Below, piece by piece: positions 17,187 through 25,256 of a stretch of 64,000 nt of DNA. Location of the stretch: NCBI RefSeq assembly GCF_945957355.1, contig NZ_CAMFKM010000004.1, positions 186,001 through 250,000 of the forward strand, given 5' to 3'. A program made the translations under genes and the position numbers. Below the pieces are notes generated by a model. That model had not been told where the DNA came from, did not search any database, and saw only the letters and a program-made list of their open reading frames with translations. The stretch's first letter is position 1; each line of letters opens with the position of its first letter. This DNA comes from an uncultured Reyranella sp. GTDB lineage: Bacteria > Pseudomonadota > Alphaproteobacteria > Reyranellales > Reyranellaceae.

Positions 17187-18125
17187 ATGACCGACATCGT
17201 CATCGAGGCGCGCGGGCTGACCAAGCTCTACGGCAAACACCGCGCCGTTGATGCGATCGACTTCAGCGTCCGGCGTGGCGAGATCTTCGGTCTGCTGGGG
17301 CCTAACGGAGCGGGCAAGACAACCACCATCCTGATGATGCTCGGTCTCACCGAGACGAGCGGCGGATCGGTCGACGTGCTGGGTTTCGATCCGGTGCGCC
17401 AGCCGCTCGAAGTGAAACGCCGGGTCGGCTACCTGCCCGATGCCGTGGGCTTCTACGATCACCTGACGGCGCGCGAGAACCTGCGCTACACGGCGCGTCT
17501 GCTGGCTATCCCGCGGCGCGAGGCCGAGACGCGCATCGGCCAGGCCATGGAGAGCGTGAAGCTCGCCGACGTGCTCGACAAGCGGGTCTCGACCTTTTCG
17601 CGCGGCATGCGCCAGCGACTGGGTATCGCCGAGATCGTGATGAAGAGAGCGGAGGTAGCGATCCTCGACGAACCCACCTCCGGCCTCGACCCGCACTCGA
17701 CCTTCGAGCTGCTGGAAATGATTCGCGGCCTGAAGCGGGCGGGCGTTGCCGTGCTCCTGTCGTCGCACCTGCTCGACCGCGTGCAAAGCGTCTGCGACCG
17801 CGTGGCCCTGTTCAACGAGGGCCGGATCGCGCTGATGGGCACGGTGGTCGAGCTGGCCAACCAGGTGCTGGGCGCCGGGCATCCGATCCAGATCGAGGCT
17901 GCTGGTGGCGACATTGCCGGCACCTTGCACGGGATCGAAGGTGTGCAGAGCGTCGTCGCCGAAGGTGAGGGTGTGTGGAAGGTCGTCGCCGACCGAGACG
18001 TGAGGGCGGCCGTCGCGCATCGTATCGTGACCTCGGGTGGGGAGCTGACGCGACTGGCCGACCTGCAGCCCAGCCTCGAAGAGGTCTATACCCGCTACTT
18101 CGAGGAGGCCCGCCGTGCCGCCTAG
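17187..18125 (+). CDS. ABC transporter ATP-binding protein
   Basis: The 312-residue subunit has Walker [11 protein letters not shown], a Q-loop region, the signature [12 protein letters not shown] (Ser-Arg-Gly-Met in place of SGGQ), Walker [14 protein letters not shown] and the H-loop SSHLL. The C-terminal 80 residues form the extra domain seen in ABC-2 export ATPases. The start ATG lies 10 bases after the NEW3-like gene, and the end overlaps the permease start by 11 bases. It powers export by the next gene product; the substrate is not known. Confidence 0.93.
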   Translation: MTDIVIEARGLTKLYGKHRAVDAIDFSVRRGEIFGLLGPNGAGKTTTILMMLGLTETSGGSVDVLGFDPVRQPLEVKRRVGYLPDAVGFYDHLTARENLRYTARLLAIPRREAETRIGQAMESVKLADVLDKRVSTFSRGMRQRLGIAEIVMKRAEVAILDEPTSGLDPHSTFELLEMIRGLKRAGVAVLLSSHLLDRVQSVCDRVALFNEGRIALMGTVVELANQVLGAGHPIQIEAAGGDIAGTLHGIEGVQSVVAEGEGVWKVVADRDVRAAVAHRIVTSGGELTRLADLQPSLEEVYTRYFEEARRAA

Positions 18126-19086
18126 CGCCGCGCGCCGTCAGGGCTCGCCCTTCACCGGGATCGGGCCGGTCTTCATGAAGGAGCTGGCGGATCACCTGAG
18201 CAGCGTGCGCATGCTGGTGCTAGCGCTGTTCGTGATCGCCTTCGGCGCCTTCCCGGTGGCCTCGTCGCTGCAGACCCTGCGGACCGTGGTCGACCCGAAT
18301 TCGTTCCTGTTCCTGCGCATCTTCACCCTGGAGCCGGAGCAGGTCGGAATCTCCTTCGTGGCGGCACTCAATTTCATCATCCCGCTGATGGCGATCGGGC
18401 TGGGCTTCGATTCGGTGAACGGCGAGTTCAACCGGCGCACCCTCAGTCGTGTCCTGTCGCAGCCGATCTATCGCGACGCGCTGCTGCTCGGAAAGTTCCT
18501 GGCGGGCGTCGCGACCTTTGCGGTGGTGCTGGTGGCGCTGTGGCTGATCGTGCTCGGCGTCGGCCTTCTCCTGCTCGGCGTGCCGCCGCGTGGCGTCGAG
18601 GTGGCGCGCGGCGTCGGGTTCCTGGTCGTCGCCGTCGCCTATGGCGGCGTCTGGCTCGCGATCTCGATGCTGTTCTCGGTTCTGTTCCGCTCGACCGCGA
18701 CCTCGGCCTTGTGCGCCCTGGGCCTCTGGCTGTTCTTCTTCCTGCTGTGGCCGCAGCTCGCTTCGGCGATCGTCTCCGGTGTGGCGCCCGGTGAGATCCG
18801 CAGCGTGGAGGACTATGCGGCCCTGCAGGACCTCGCGATGGGCCTGATGCGCCTGTCGCCCGGCACCCTGTTCAGCGAGGCCGTGCTGGGGCTGCTGAGC
18901 CCGGAGACACGGACGCTGGGGCCGATGCTGCCGGCCCAGATGCGCGGCGCCGTCATGGGGGCGCCGCTGCCGTTCGGTCAGAGCCTGCTCTTGATCTGGC
19001 CGCAGATCACCGGTCTCATCGCCGGCATGATCGTGATCTTTGCCGCCGCCTACGTCGTCTTCCAGCGCGAGGAAGTGCGCGCGTGA
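18115..19086 (+). CDS. ABC-2 type transporter permease
   Basis: The 323-residue membrane protein opens with a short cytoplasmic segment, then [19 protein letters not shown] and about five further hydrophobic helices, with a periplasmic loop after the first, as in ABC-2 permeases. The [27 protein letters not shown] stretch is the family's conserved cytoplasmic coupling segment. It starts at a GTG inside the ATPase 3' end; an ATG 20 codons later is an alternative. It forms the pore for the preceding ATPase. Confidence 0.9.
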   Translation: MPPSAARRQGSPFTGIGPVFMKELADHLSSVRMLVLALFVIAFGAFPVASSLQTLRTVVDPNSFLFLRIFTLEPEQVGISFVAALNFIIPLMAIGLGFDSVNGEFNRRTLSRVLSQPIYRDALLLGKFLAGVATFAVVLVALWLIVLGVGLLLLGVPPRGVEVARGVGFLVVAVAYGGVWLAISMLFSVLFRSTATSALCALGLWLFFFLLWPQLASAIVSGVAPGEIRSVEDYAALQDLAMGLMRLSPGTLFSEAVLGLLSPETRTLGPMLPAQMRGAVMGAPLPFGQSLLLIWPQITGLIAGMIVIFAAAYVVFQREEVRA

Positions 19087-19742
19087 AGGACTGGACCCTC
19101 GCGGCCACCCTCAACAATGCGCGCTGGTGCGATGCGGTGTGCAGGGCCCATGGCCAGGCGGGACGCTTCCTACCGCACATGTGGGTGAACGCGGCCGTTG
19201 TGCCGCGCTTCTATCCCAATGCCGTGACCCTGGCCGTCGGCGATACGGCGATCGAGGAGCAGCTCACCACCGTCGCGATCCTGCAGAAGTCGAACCTGCC
19301 CGGGCGCTGGTCGGTGAAGGACAGTTTCGGCACGCTCGACCTGTCGCGCCGCGGCTTCGACCTGCTGTTCGAGGCAAAGTGGATCCGCAGCGTCATGCCG
19401 GCCGAAGGGCCCTCGACCGACATCGCCTGGACGCGCGAGGACAAGGGCGAGGGGCTGCCAGTTGGCGATCCGGACTTCGCGATGTTCAAGGGGCGGCGCG
19501 GTTTCAAGGTCGTGGCCGGCTTCATGCTCTATCGCGCCGAGGACGTTGTGGGCGTGTCGAATGTCGTTGCCGACGCCGCCGATGCGCCGGCGGTCTGGCG
19601 CGCGCTCACCCTGCTGGCGGCGCAGACGTTTCCGCGCCTGCCGCTGGTCGGCTACGAGTCCGGCCGCGAACTCGAGGCCGCCGTGACGTCGGGATTCGAA
19701 GCCGGCGACACGCTCAGGGTGTGGGTGACGGCCCGGGACTGA
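19083..19742 (+). CDS. Uncharacterised protein, fourth gene of the ABC operon
   Basis: The 219-residue protein starts at a GTG overlapping the permease stop (GTGA), so it belongs to the ABC transcription unit. I do not recognise the family securely. It has no signal or membrane segment, and motifs NNARWCDAVCRAHG, FYPNAVTLAVGD and a C-terminal GYESGRELEAAVTSGFEAG ending in LRVWV. This is suggestive of a GNAT-type acetyltransferase fold, but no acetyl-CoA loop is obvious. Its 3' end overlaps the convergent pseudouridine synthase gene by 29 bases. Confidence 0.6.
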   Translation: MKDWTLAATLNNARWCDAVCRAHGQAGRFLPHMWVNAAVVPRFYPNAVTLAVGDTAIEEQLTTVAILQKSNLPGRWSVKDSFGTLDLSRRGFDLLFEAKWIRSVMPAEGPSTDIAWTREDKGEGLPVGDPDFAMFKGRRGFKVVAGFMLYRAEDVVGVSNVVADAADAPAVWRALTLLAAQTFPRLPLVGYESGRELEAAVTSGFEAGDTLRVWVTARD

Positions 19743-20469
19743 AGCCGCAGGCCTTCAACGCGGCCAGCATGTGGGCCGGCGGCGGCGCCGTGACGACGAT
19801 CGGCGGCTTGCTCTTCGATAGCGGCAGAACGATGCCGTGCGACTGCAGATGGAGCTGGCTGTCCGGCAGGGCATGGCCATAGAGCCGGTCGGCAATGACC
19901 GGGCAACCGGCGGCGGCACAGTGGACGCGGATCTGGTGGGTGCGGCCGGTCTCGGGCTTCAATTCCAGCCAGGTCATCCCGGGAGCGCGCCCCAGGACCT
20001 TGTACCGCGTCACCGACGGCTGGCCCTTGTCGGAGACCTTCACCGACCAGCCGCTGCGCGTGTTCACCTTGAGCAGCGGCATGTCGAACACGCCTTCGTC
20101 GGCCGGCGGCTCACCTTCGACGACCGCCCAGTAGGTCTTCTCGGTGTCGCGGCCGGAGAACAGGCGACCGAGCTTGGCCAGAGCCTTGGGATGGCGGCCC
20201 AGCACCAGCACGCCGGCCGTGTCGGCATCGAGCCGATGGGCGAGCGCCGGCGCCCGCGGCAGGCCGTAGCGCAGATCGTCGAAACACTCTTCGAGATTGG
20301 GCGCGCCGCTCGGTCCGGCATGGACGGCGAGGCCGGCCGGCTTGTCGATCACCAGAATCAGCCCGTCGCGATGCAGCACGCGGGCCTGGATCTGCTCGGC
20401 CGTCAGCGGCGGCGGCCTTCTAGGCGGCGCCCTCCTGGGGGGCATATGAGGTTTCAAAGGTCGGGCCAT
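19714..20469 (-). CDS. RluA-family pseudouridine synthase
   Basis: The product (about 251 residues) has the RluA-family catalytic motif AHRLDADTAGVLVLG with its essential Asp, the LILVIDKPAGLAVHAG opening and the GRTHQIRVH C-terminal motif. It isomerises uridine to pseudouridine in rRNA or tRNA. There is no S4 domain, as in the RluA/RluC-short and TruC-like group. The start is uncertain between two ATGs 24 bases apart; the longer one overlaps the upstream amidase stop by 16 bases. A Pro/Arg-rich N-terminal segment is unusual. Confidence 0.87.
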   Translation of the reverse strand: MARPLKPHMPPRRAPPRRPPPLTAEQIQARVLHRDGLILVIDKPAGLAVHAGPSGAPNLEECFDDLRYGLPRAPALAHRLDADTAGVLVLGRHPKALAKLGRLFSGRDTEKTYWAVVEGEPPADEGVFDMPLLKVNTRSGWSVKVSDKGQPSVTRYKVLGRAPGMTWLELKPETGRTHQIRVHCAAAGCPVIADRLYGHALPDSQLHLQSHGIVLPLSKSKPPIVVTAPPPAHMLAALKACGFSPGPSPTP

Positions 20470-21875
20470 CGGTCGAGCCAGGTCTCGCTGGCTTCGTAGA
20501 GCGCGGCAGCCCGCAGCACCGAGGGCTCGTCGCGGAAGCGGCCGACGATCTGCAGGCTGGTCGGCAGGCCTTCCGAATCGTAGCCGTTGCAGATCGAGAG
20601 GGCGGGGTGGCCGGTGATGTTGAACGGCATCGTGTAAGGGAACCAGTTGCGCCGCAGCTCGCCGGCCTCGACGCCGTCGATGGTGATCGGATCGAACAGG
20701 TCCTGGTCGATCGGCAGCGCGGTGCGCGACACAGTCGGCGTCACCAGGAAGTCGGCCGTTTCGAACCAGCGCTGGACCATTCGGAACAGCTCGCTCCGCT
20801 GGAACATGGCGCGCTGATAGTCGGCGCCCGACCAGTCCGCCGCCTCGGCCACCTGCCGCACCAGCGAGGGCGTCATGCGGTTGCCGTCGCGGTGGATCAT
20901 CTCGTCGAAGCGCGCCTTCCAGGTCGTGTGGTTGATGACCTTCCACGCAGAGCCCAGATCGGGCAGTTCCTCGGTGAGTTCGACCAGCTCGGCGCCCAGT
21001 TCGCGCAGCCGAACCAGCGACTGCTCGAAGGCGGCGCGCACGTCCTTCGCCACCAACGTGTTGCCCAAGGTCGCGCTGTATAGGATGCGCCTGCCCTTGA
21101 GATCGCCCTCGGCGCGGGCGGCGGCGAGATAGTCCGGCGGTTCGATGCCAATCGACCACGGGTCCGACGGATGCGGCCCGGCCATTGCCTGCAACATCAG
21201 CGCGGTGTCCATCACCGTGCGCGTCATCGGCGTCACATAGGTGTAGTTGCCGAACGCGTCGGCCACCTGGCTGTGCGGGATCACGCCATTGCTCTGCTTC
21301 AGCCCGACCATGCCGTTGATCGCCGCGGGAATGCGCGTCGAGCCGCCGCCGTCGGTGGCAATGCCGATCGGACCGATGCCGGCCGCCACGGCGACCGCCG
21401 CACCGCCGCTGGAGCCGCCCGACGTATGCTGCGCGCTCCAGGCATTACGAGTGCGACCGAACAGCGGCGCGTCGGTCAGCGACTTGTGCCCGAACTCCGG
21501 CGTCGTCGTCTTGCCGAACAGGATGCCGCCTGCGGCCTTCACTCGCGCCGCGCATACCGCGTCTTCCTTCGGCACGTTGTTCTCGTAGAGCAGGGATCCG
21601 AAAGTGGTGCGCACGCCCGCCGTATTGACGAGATCCTTGGCCGCGAACGGAATGCCGTGCAGCAGGCCAAGCGGCTCGCCGTTCATGACGGCATCTTCGG
21701 CTGCCTTGGCCGCTGCGCGCGCCTGCTCGGGCACCAGTGTGACGAAGCAGTTCAGCACCGGCTGGAGCTTCTCAGCGCGCGCCAGCACGGCATCAGTGAG
21801 TTCGACGGGCGAGATCTTCCTGGCGGCAATCTGCTCGCGCAGGTCGGAAGCTGGCAGGCGGGTGAGGTCGGTCAT
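20454..21875 (-). CDS. Amidase (amidase signature family)
   Basis: The 473-residue enzyme carries the catalytic Lys in GIPFAAKDLVNTAG and the signature SGGSSGGAAVAVAAG followed by IATDGGGSTRIPAAINGMVGLK. It is cytoplasmic and of normal length. An AAGGAA site precedes the chosen ATG; an earlier in-frame ATG lacks one. It lacks GatB/GatC neighbours and is probably a catabolic amidase or aryl amidase. It is distinct in sequence from the amidase near the window start. A cloverleaf repeat separates it from the FAH-family gene. Confidence 0.88.
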   Translation of the reverse strand: MTDLTRLPASDLREQIAARKISPVELTDAVLARAEKLQPVLNCFVTLVPEQARAAAKAAEDAVMNGEPLGLLHGIPFAAKDLVNTAGVRTTFGSLLYENNVPKEDAVCAARVKAAGGILFGKTTTPEFGHKSLTDAPLFGRTRNAWSAQHTSGGSSGGAAVAVAAGIGPIGIATDGGGSTRIPAAINGMVGLKQSNGVIPHSQVADAFGNYTYVTPMTRTVMDTALMLQAMAGPHPSDPWSIGIEPPDYLAAARAEGDLKGRRILYSATLGNTLVAKDVRAAFEQSLVRLRELGAELVELTEELPDLGSAWKVINHTTWKARFDEMIHRDGNRMTPSLVRQVAEAADWSGADYQRAMFQRSELFRMVQRWFETADFLVTPTVSRTALPIDQDLFDPITIDGVEAGELRRNWFPYTMPFNITGHPALSICNGYDSEGLPTSLQIVGRFRDEPSVLRAAALYEASETWLDRWPDL

Positions 21876-21900
21876 GGTCTTCCTTGGCTCGCTGCCCAGG

Positions 21901-22011
21901 AACCTCATCCTGAGGAGGTCGCGAAGCGACCGTCTCGAAGGATGGGATACGCAGGCGCTGTCTGTTCCCCATCCTTCGAGACGGCCCTGCGGGCCTCCTC
22001 AGGATGAGGTT
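21901..22011. repeat. Cloverleaf palindromic repeat (REP-like mosaic)
   Basis: An outer 18-base arm (aacctcatcctgaggagg at 21901) pairs perfectly with its complement at 21994-22011. An inner 16-base arm (21931-21946) pairs with 21968-21983. Each side also carries its own small hairpin: ggtcgc/gcgacc at 21917-21931 and ggccc/gggcc at 21983-21995. The whole folds as a four-way cloverleaf. Intergenic palindromes with CCTCATCCTGAGGAG and CTCGAAGGATG are common in alphaproteobacterial genomes. It sits between two co-directional minus-strand genes. Confidence 0.8.
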
Positions 22012-22029
22012 GCATTGTGTCGACGGTTA

Positions 22030-23166
22030 TTACCGCAGCAACCCTCGTGCCGCGAGGTTGCGCATGAGGGCTCCTGCACCGAAGGTCCACGGCGCGATCT
22101 TGTCGCAATGGGCCACCTTGTTCGTGAGCGTGCCGAGCTTCGGCGAGCGGATGGAGACCTGGTCGCCCACCATGTGCGTGAAGCCCGTGCCGCCGGGCTT
22201 GCGCGGTTCGGTCGGCGCGAACAGCGTGCCGGTCATCAGCGCCATGCCATCTGGATATTGATGCGCGCTCATCGCCTGGGCCACGAGATCGGTGGGATCG
22301 CGGCTGATCCTCGAAAGGTCGCTCGACCCGCGCAGGCGGAACTGGTCGGGGCCGGTCACTTCGAGGTCGACCTTGGCTTGGCGCACGTCGTCGAGTGAGA
22401 AGGTGTCGTCGAACAGGCGGATGAAGGGGCCGAGCGCGCAGGACGCATTGTTGTCCTTGGCGATGCCCAGCAGGAGCGCGCTGCGGCCCTCGATGTCGCG
22501 CAGGTTCACGTCATTGCCCAGGGTCGCACCGACGATCCGGCCCTTGGCGCTGACGATGAGCGTCACTTCGGGTTCGGGATTGTTCCAGTCGGAATCCGGG
22601 CGGATGCCGATCTCGGCGCCGTATCCGACCGCGGCCATGGGCGGCGCCTTGGTGAAGATCTCGGCATAGGGGCCGATTCCCACTTCGAGGTAGGGCGACC
22701 AGGCGCCGCGCGCCATCAGCGTCTTCTTTAGCGCCTCGGCCTCGGGCGAGCCCGGCTTGATGGCGCTCACGTCGGCGCCAATGATCGAGTTCAGCTCGCC
22801 GCGAACCTGCTCGGCGCGCGCGGGATCTCCCTTGGCATGTTCCTCGATCAGCCGCTCCAGCAGGCTGACGGCGAAGGTGACGCCGGCGGCTTTCAGCGCC
22901 TGCAGGTCGACCGGGGCCAGCAGGTCGCCGACGAGGTCCTGCAGCGCACCGATGCGTTCGCCGGACGAATTGCGGGCGAGCGCCGTCGGATCGGGCGCGT
23001 TGCAGAGATCGGCCATGGTCGGCACGGTCGCCGAGAGATCGAACACGCTATCGCCGCGGATCGCGACGACCGAGGGCCCGGCCGGATGGCCGGCCCGCCA
23101 GACGCGGCCCACGAGCGTGCCGGCCGTGCCGTCCTCGGGCAGGATTTCGCTGAGAGATGGTGACAC
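22030..23166 (-). CDS. Fumarylacetoacetate hydrolase-family protein
   Basis: The 378-residue protein has the C-terminal FAH fold: the metal-binding NPEPEVTLIVSAKG strand, GATLGNDVNLRDIEGRSALLL, and LFDDTFSLDD. This family includes hydrolases, decarboxylases and 2-keto-3-deoxy sugar acid dehydratases. It starts at a GTG with CGGAGA upstream and diverges from a DapA-family gene only 59 bases away. FAH-family and DapA-family enzymes often work together in sugar acid breakdown, so a 2-keto-3-deoxy acid pathway is a reasonable inference. Confidence 0.82.
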   Translation of the reverse strand: MSPSLSEILPEDGTAGTLVGRVWRAGHPAGPSVVAIRGDSVFDLSATVPTMADLCNAPDPTALARNSSGERIGALQDLVGDLLAPVDLQALKAAGVTFAVSLLERLIEEHAKGDPARAEQVRGELNSIIGADVSAIKPGSPEAEALKKTLMARGAWSPYLEVGIGPYAEIFTKAPPMAAVGYGAEIGIRPDSDWNNPEPEVTLIVSAKGRIVGATLGNDVNLRDIEGRSALLLGIAKDNNASCALGPFIRLFDDTFSLDDVRQAKVDLEVTGPDQFRLRGSSDLSRISRDPTDLVAQAMSAHQYPDGMALMTGTLFAPTEPRKPGGTGFTHMVGDQVSIRSPKLGTLTNKVAHCDKIAPWTFGAGALMRNLAARGLLR

Positions 23167-23225
23167 TGGACGTCTCCGGCGCTTCGTTGCAGAAAAGGCG
23201 CGCCATTCCCGGGAGAAATAAGATC

Positions 23226-24167
23226 ATGGCCGCAGCACGGATCAAAGGCGTTCTTTCGCCCGTCGTCACGCCCTTCAAGCGCGACCTGTCGCCGGATGTC
23301 GGCCGCTTCATCGCCCACTGCAAATGGCTGATCAGCCAGGATTGCGGCCTCGCGGTCTTCGGCACCAACTCGGAAGCGAATTCGCTGTCCGCGAAGGAGC
23401 GGATGAACCTGCTCGAAGCCGTCGTCGCTTCCGGCGTGCCGACCGCGCGCATGATGCCCGGCACCGGCGCCTGCTCGATCACCGAGGCGGCCGAAGTCAG
23501 CGCGCATGCGGTGAAGCTCGGCGTCGGCGGCGTGCTGATGCTGCCGCCGTTCTATTACAAGGGCGTGCCGGAGGAGGGGCTTTTCCGCTTCTTCTCGGAG
23601 GTGGTGCAGAGGGTCGGCGACGACCGCCTGCGCGTCTATCTCTATCACATCCCGCCGGTCTCGGCCGTGCCGATCACGCACAAGCTCGTCGAGCGGCTGA
23701 TGAAGGCCTATCCGAAGCAGATCGCCGGCATGAAGGATTCGTCGGACGACTGGCCCCACACCAAGAGCATGATCGAGGCCTTCGCCAAGGACGGCTTCGA
23801 CGTCTTCTCCGGCAACGAGAAGCCGATCCTGGAGAACCTGAAGGCGGGCGGCGTCGGCTGCATCAGCGCCACGGCCAACATCAACCCGGGCAAGATCGCC
23901 GAGACGATCAAGGCCTATGGCACGCCGGAAGGCGACAAGCTGCAGGCCTGGATCAACGAGGTCCGCGGCGTCATGCAGGGCTACGTGATGATCCCGGCGC
24001 TGAAGTACGTGATCGCGCACTACGGCGCTGATCCGCACTGGACTCCGGTCCGTCCGCCGATCGTCGAGATCGACGAGAAGACCGGCCGCGACATGATCGA
24101 GAAGCTCGACAAGCTCGGCTTCACCATGCCCGGCCTCAAGCAGGCAATGGCCGTCGCGGCGGAGTGA
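23226..24167 (+). CDS. Dihydrodipicolinate synthase-family aldolase/dehydratase
   Basis: The 313-residue TIM-barrel enzyme has the Schiff-base Lys in AGMKDSSDDW, the catalytic Tyr in VYLYHIPP and the GTNSEANSLSAKER segment in place of DapA's GTTGES. The altered substrate loop suggests it is not the lysine-pathway DapA but a class I lyase for a 2-keto acid. GGGAG precedes the ATG; an earlier in-frame ATG would overlap the divergent FAH gene. Gene pairing points to sugar acid or related catabolism. Confidence 0.85.
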   Translation: MAAARIKGVLSPVVTPFKRDLSPDVGRFIAHCKWLISQDCGLAVFGTNSEANSLSAKERMNLLEAVVASGVPTARMMPGTGACSITEAAEVSAHAVKLGVGGVLMLPPFYYKGVPEEGLFRFFSEVVQRVGDDRLRVYLYHIPPVSAVPITHKLVERLMKAYPKQIAGMKDSSDDWPHTKSMIEAFAKDGFDVFSGNEKPILENLKAGGVGCISATANINPGKIAETIKAYGTPEGDKLQAWINEVRGVMQGYVMIPALKYVIAHYGADPHWTPVRPPIVEIDEKTGRDMIEKLDKLGFTMPGLKQAMAVAAE

Positions 24168-24207
24168 CGGCCCGGGCGCGGATGAGGCCGGGCGTCGGGT
24201 AAGGGCG

Positions 24208-24351
24208 GTGAGCGCCATCCTCGACGGAGTCGCTTCGCTGGTGGAGCGACTGCTGCCGGGGCGGGCGACGAGACTCATCGTGTCGATATTGCTCGCTGTC
24301 GCAGTTGGTTTGATCATCTATGTGGTTAATGCCGCCAGACTCGCGATATAG
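24208..24351 (+). CDS. Possible small single-pass membrane protein
   Basis: A GTG-initiated frame of 47 residues follows the DapA-family gene by 40 bases, with a weak AAGGG upstream. Its C-terminal half is a strong hydrophobic helix (LIVSILLAVAVGLIIYVV) preceded by Arg residues, which suggests a single membrane span with the N-terminus inside. No family is recognised, and the short length leaves it uncertain. Confidence 0.4.
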   Translation: MSAILDGVASLVERLLPGRATRLIVSILLAVAVGLIIYVVNAARLAI

Positions 24352-24389
24352 TGCTGGCGGGTGGTTGGAATGCCGGATTTACCGCGAAC

Positions 24390-24425
24390 AAACGAAGCAA
24401 GCGCAATAAACGAAACAAACGAAAC
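24390..24425. repeat. Four tandem 9-base A-rich units
   Basis: Four consecutive 9-base units (aaacgaagc, aagcgcaat, aaacgaaac, aaacgaaac) end 39 bases before the -35 box of the leader promoter. Three share aaacgaa exactly, at 24390, 24408 and 24417. The base composition stands out from the GC-rich surroundings. They could be an activator or regulator array or an AT-rich upstream element. Confidence 0.5.
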
Positions 24426-24464
24426 GAGTGTCGCACCCCCTCCGGCCCAGTTTCGTGTTGACCC

Positions 24465-24494
24465 TTGACAAACTTGCGGTCTCGAGCCTATAAG
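24465..24494 (+). promoter_or_regulatory. Sigma70-type promoter of the WYF leader
   Basis: A consensus -35 box TTGACA (24465-24470) and a -10 box TATAAG (24489-24494) are spaced by 18 bases. Transcription would begin about 7 bases downstream, which falls on or next to the A of the leader ATG at 24501, so the leader peptide would be translated from a leaderless message. Confidence 0.75.
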
Positions 24495-24500
24495 ATTGGC

Positions 24501-24551
24501 ATGCTCAAGACCCTGTCCCACAACGCTTGGTATTTTACGCCCCTGACATAG
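24501..24551 (+). CDS. Leader peptide with Trp-Tyr-Phe codons (attenuator)
   Basis: The 16-residue peptide MLKTLSHNAWYFTPLT has one codon each for Trp, Tyr and Phe in a row (24528-24536) and ends in TAG. No ribosome site precedes it; the predicted transcription start coincides with its ATG, as reported for the trpL leader of Sinorhizobium. Ribosome stalling on tgg-tat-ttt would cover the early leader and free ggcggc (24551-24556) to pair with gccgcc (24580-24585), which is the left arm of the terminator. The leader would thus sense shortage of aromatic amino acids and allow expression of the downstream acetyltransferase. Confidence 0.7.
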   Translation: MLKTLSHNAWYFTPLT

Positions 24552-24577
24552 GCGGCGCGAAGGGTCATGACTCAACG

Positions 24578-24610
24578 AAGCCGCCGCATCCCGGCGGCTT
24601 TCGTGTTTTA
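24578..24610 (+). terminator. Attenuator terminator between WYF leader and GNAT gene
   Basis: A perfect 9-base stem, aagccgccg (24578-24586) with cggcggctt (24592-24600), encloses a catcc loop and is followed by tcgtgtttta. The left arm can alternatively pair with ggcggc at 24551, giving an antiterminator. A further leader helix is possible between gaccct (24509-24514) and agggtc (24561-24566), the usual 1:2 competitor in ribosome-mediated attenuation. Confidence 0.75.
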
Positions 24611-24656
24611 GGACTTGGCCTCCGGGCCGCGGCGGAACCCGCAACCGGAGGACGAC

Positions 24657-25112
24657 ATGTCGATCATCGAAGCAGAGATTGAACCGCACCAGATGCCCCT
24701 CGCCATCCGCGTGAGGCTGGCGGGGCCACGCGACATCGAGGATCTCGCCGATCTTCTCGATGGCGGCGAAAGTTCGCGTGAGCAGGTGCTGACATGGCTC
24801 GAAACGCCTGGCACGACGCTGCTGGTCGCTCAGAGCGAGCTGGGCGTGCTGGCGGTGGCTGTGCTGATGACGCGGCTGGTCCCACTGGAAGGCGGGCGGG
24901 TTCACAAGGTCATCGAAGTGGACAACCTCGTAGTGCGTGCGGACCAACGGGGTCGCCGTGTCGGCCGCCGCCTGCTGGCCGCCGCCGTCGAATGGTCGCG
25001 CCAGCGCCGCGCGGTTCAGGTCGAGGCCGTGGTGGGCGAGGGGCCGGCCAAGCGCTTCTACGAGAATTTCGGCTTCGCCCCGGCCGCCGACCGCCTGGTG
25101 CTGGCGGCGTGA
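24657..25112 (+). CDS. GNAT-family N-acetyltransferase under attenuator control
   Basis: The 151-residue protein has a GNAT core: IRVRLAGPRDIEDLADLLDG, the IEVDNLVVRADQRGRRVGRRLL acetyl-CoA loop (Q/R-x-x-G-x-G/R) and the KRFYENFGF motif of the last helix. GGAGG lies 5 bases before the ATG. It is the first gene after the WYF leader and terminator. An acetyltransferase acting on an aromatic amino acid, an analogue or a tRNA-related substrate would fit this control, but the substrate cannot be read from the sequence. Confidence 0.85.
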   Translation: MSIIEAEIEPHQMPLAIRVRLAGPRDIEDLADLLDGGESSREQVLTWLETPGTTLLVAQSELGVLAVAVLMTRLVPLEGGRVHKVIEVDNLVVRADQRGRRVGRRLLAAAVEWSRQRRAVQVEAVVGEGPAKRFYENFGFAPAADRLVLAA

Positions 25113-25170
25113 GGGCCGTTTTCAGTCGTGCTGAATGGATGGGTGCCGCCCCGGCAGCCGATTTCGCGAT

Positions 25171-25190
25171 GTGAACAATGAGGGGTTCAC
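25171..25190. promoter_or_regulatory. Inverted repeat upstream of the basic unknown protein
   Basis: Six-base arms gtgaac and gttcac flank an 8-base spacer in the 144-base gap. It lies about 67 bases before the GTG start of the next gene and could be an operator. It does not fit the direct-repeat GTTC-N7-GTTC form of alphaproteobacterial LexA sites. Confidence 0.3.
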
Positions 25191-25256
25191 GTCGGGCAAT
25201 GTGTTATGGTTACCGTTCTTGCACATCCAGTGCCGGACAATCGTGCAGGAGTAGTC

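Noticed and set aside
15383..17224. A 613-residue minus-strand frame across the GST and NEW3-like genes.
   Set aside because: Shadow of genes with clear signal peptide, GST motifs and ribosome sites on the plus strand.
24495..24610. An independent small RNA gene with promoter and terminator.
   Set aside because: The short frame with WYF codons, the competing pairings and the well-placed downstream gene fit an attenuator better, although the terminated leader RNA could also act in trans.
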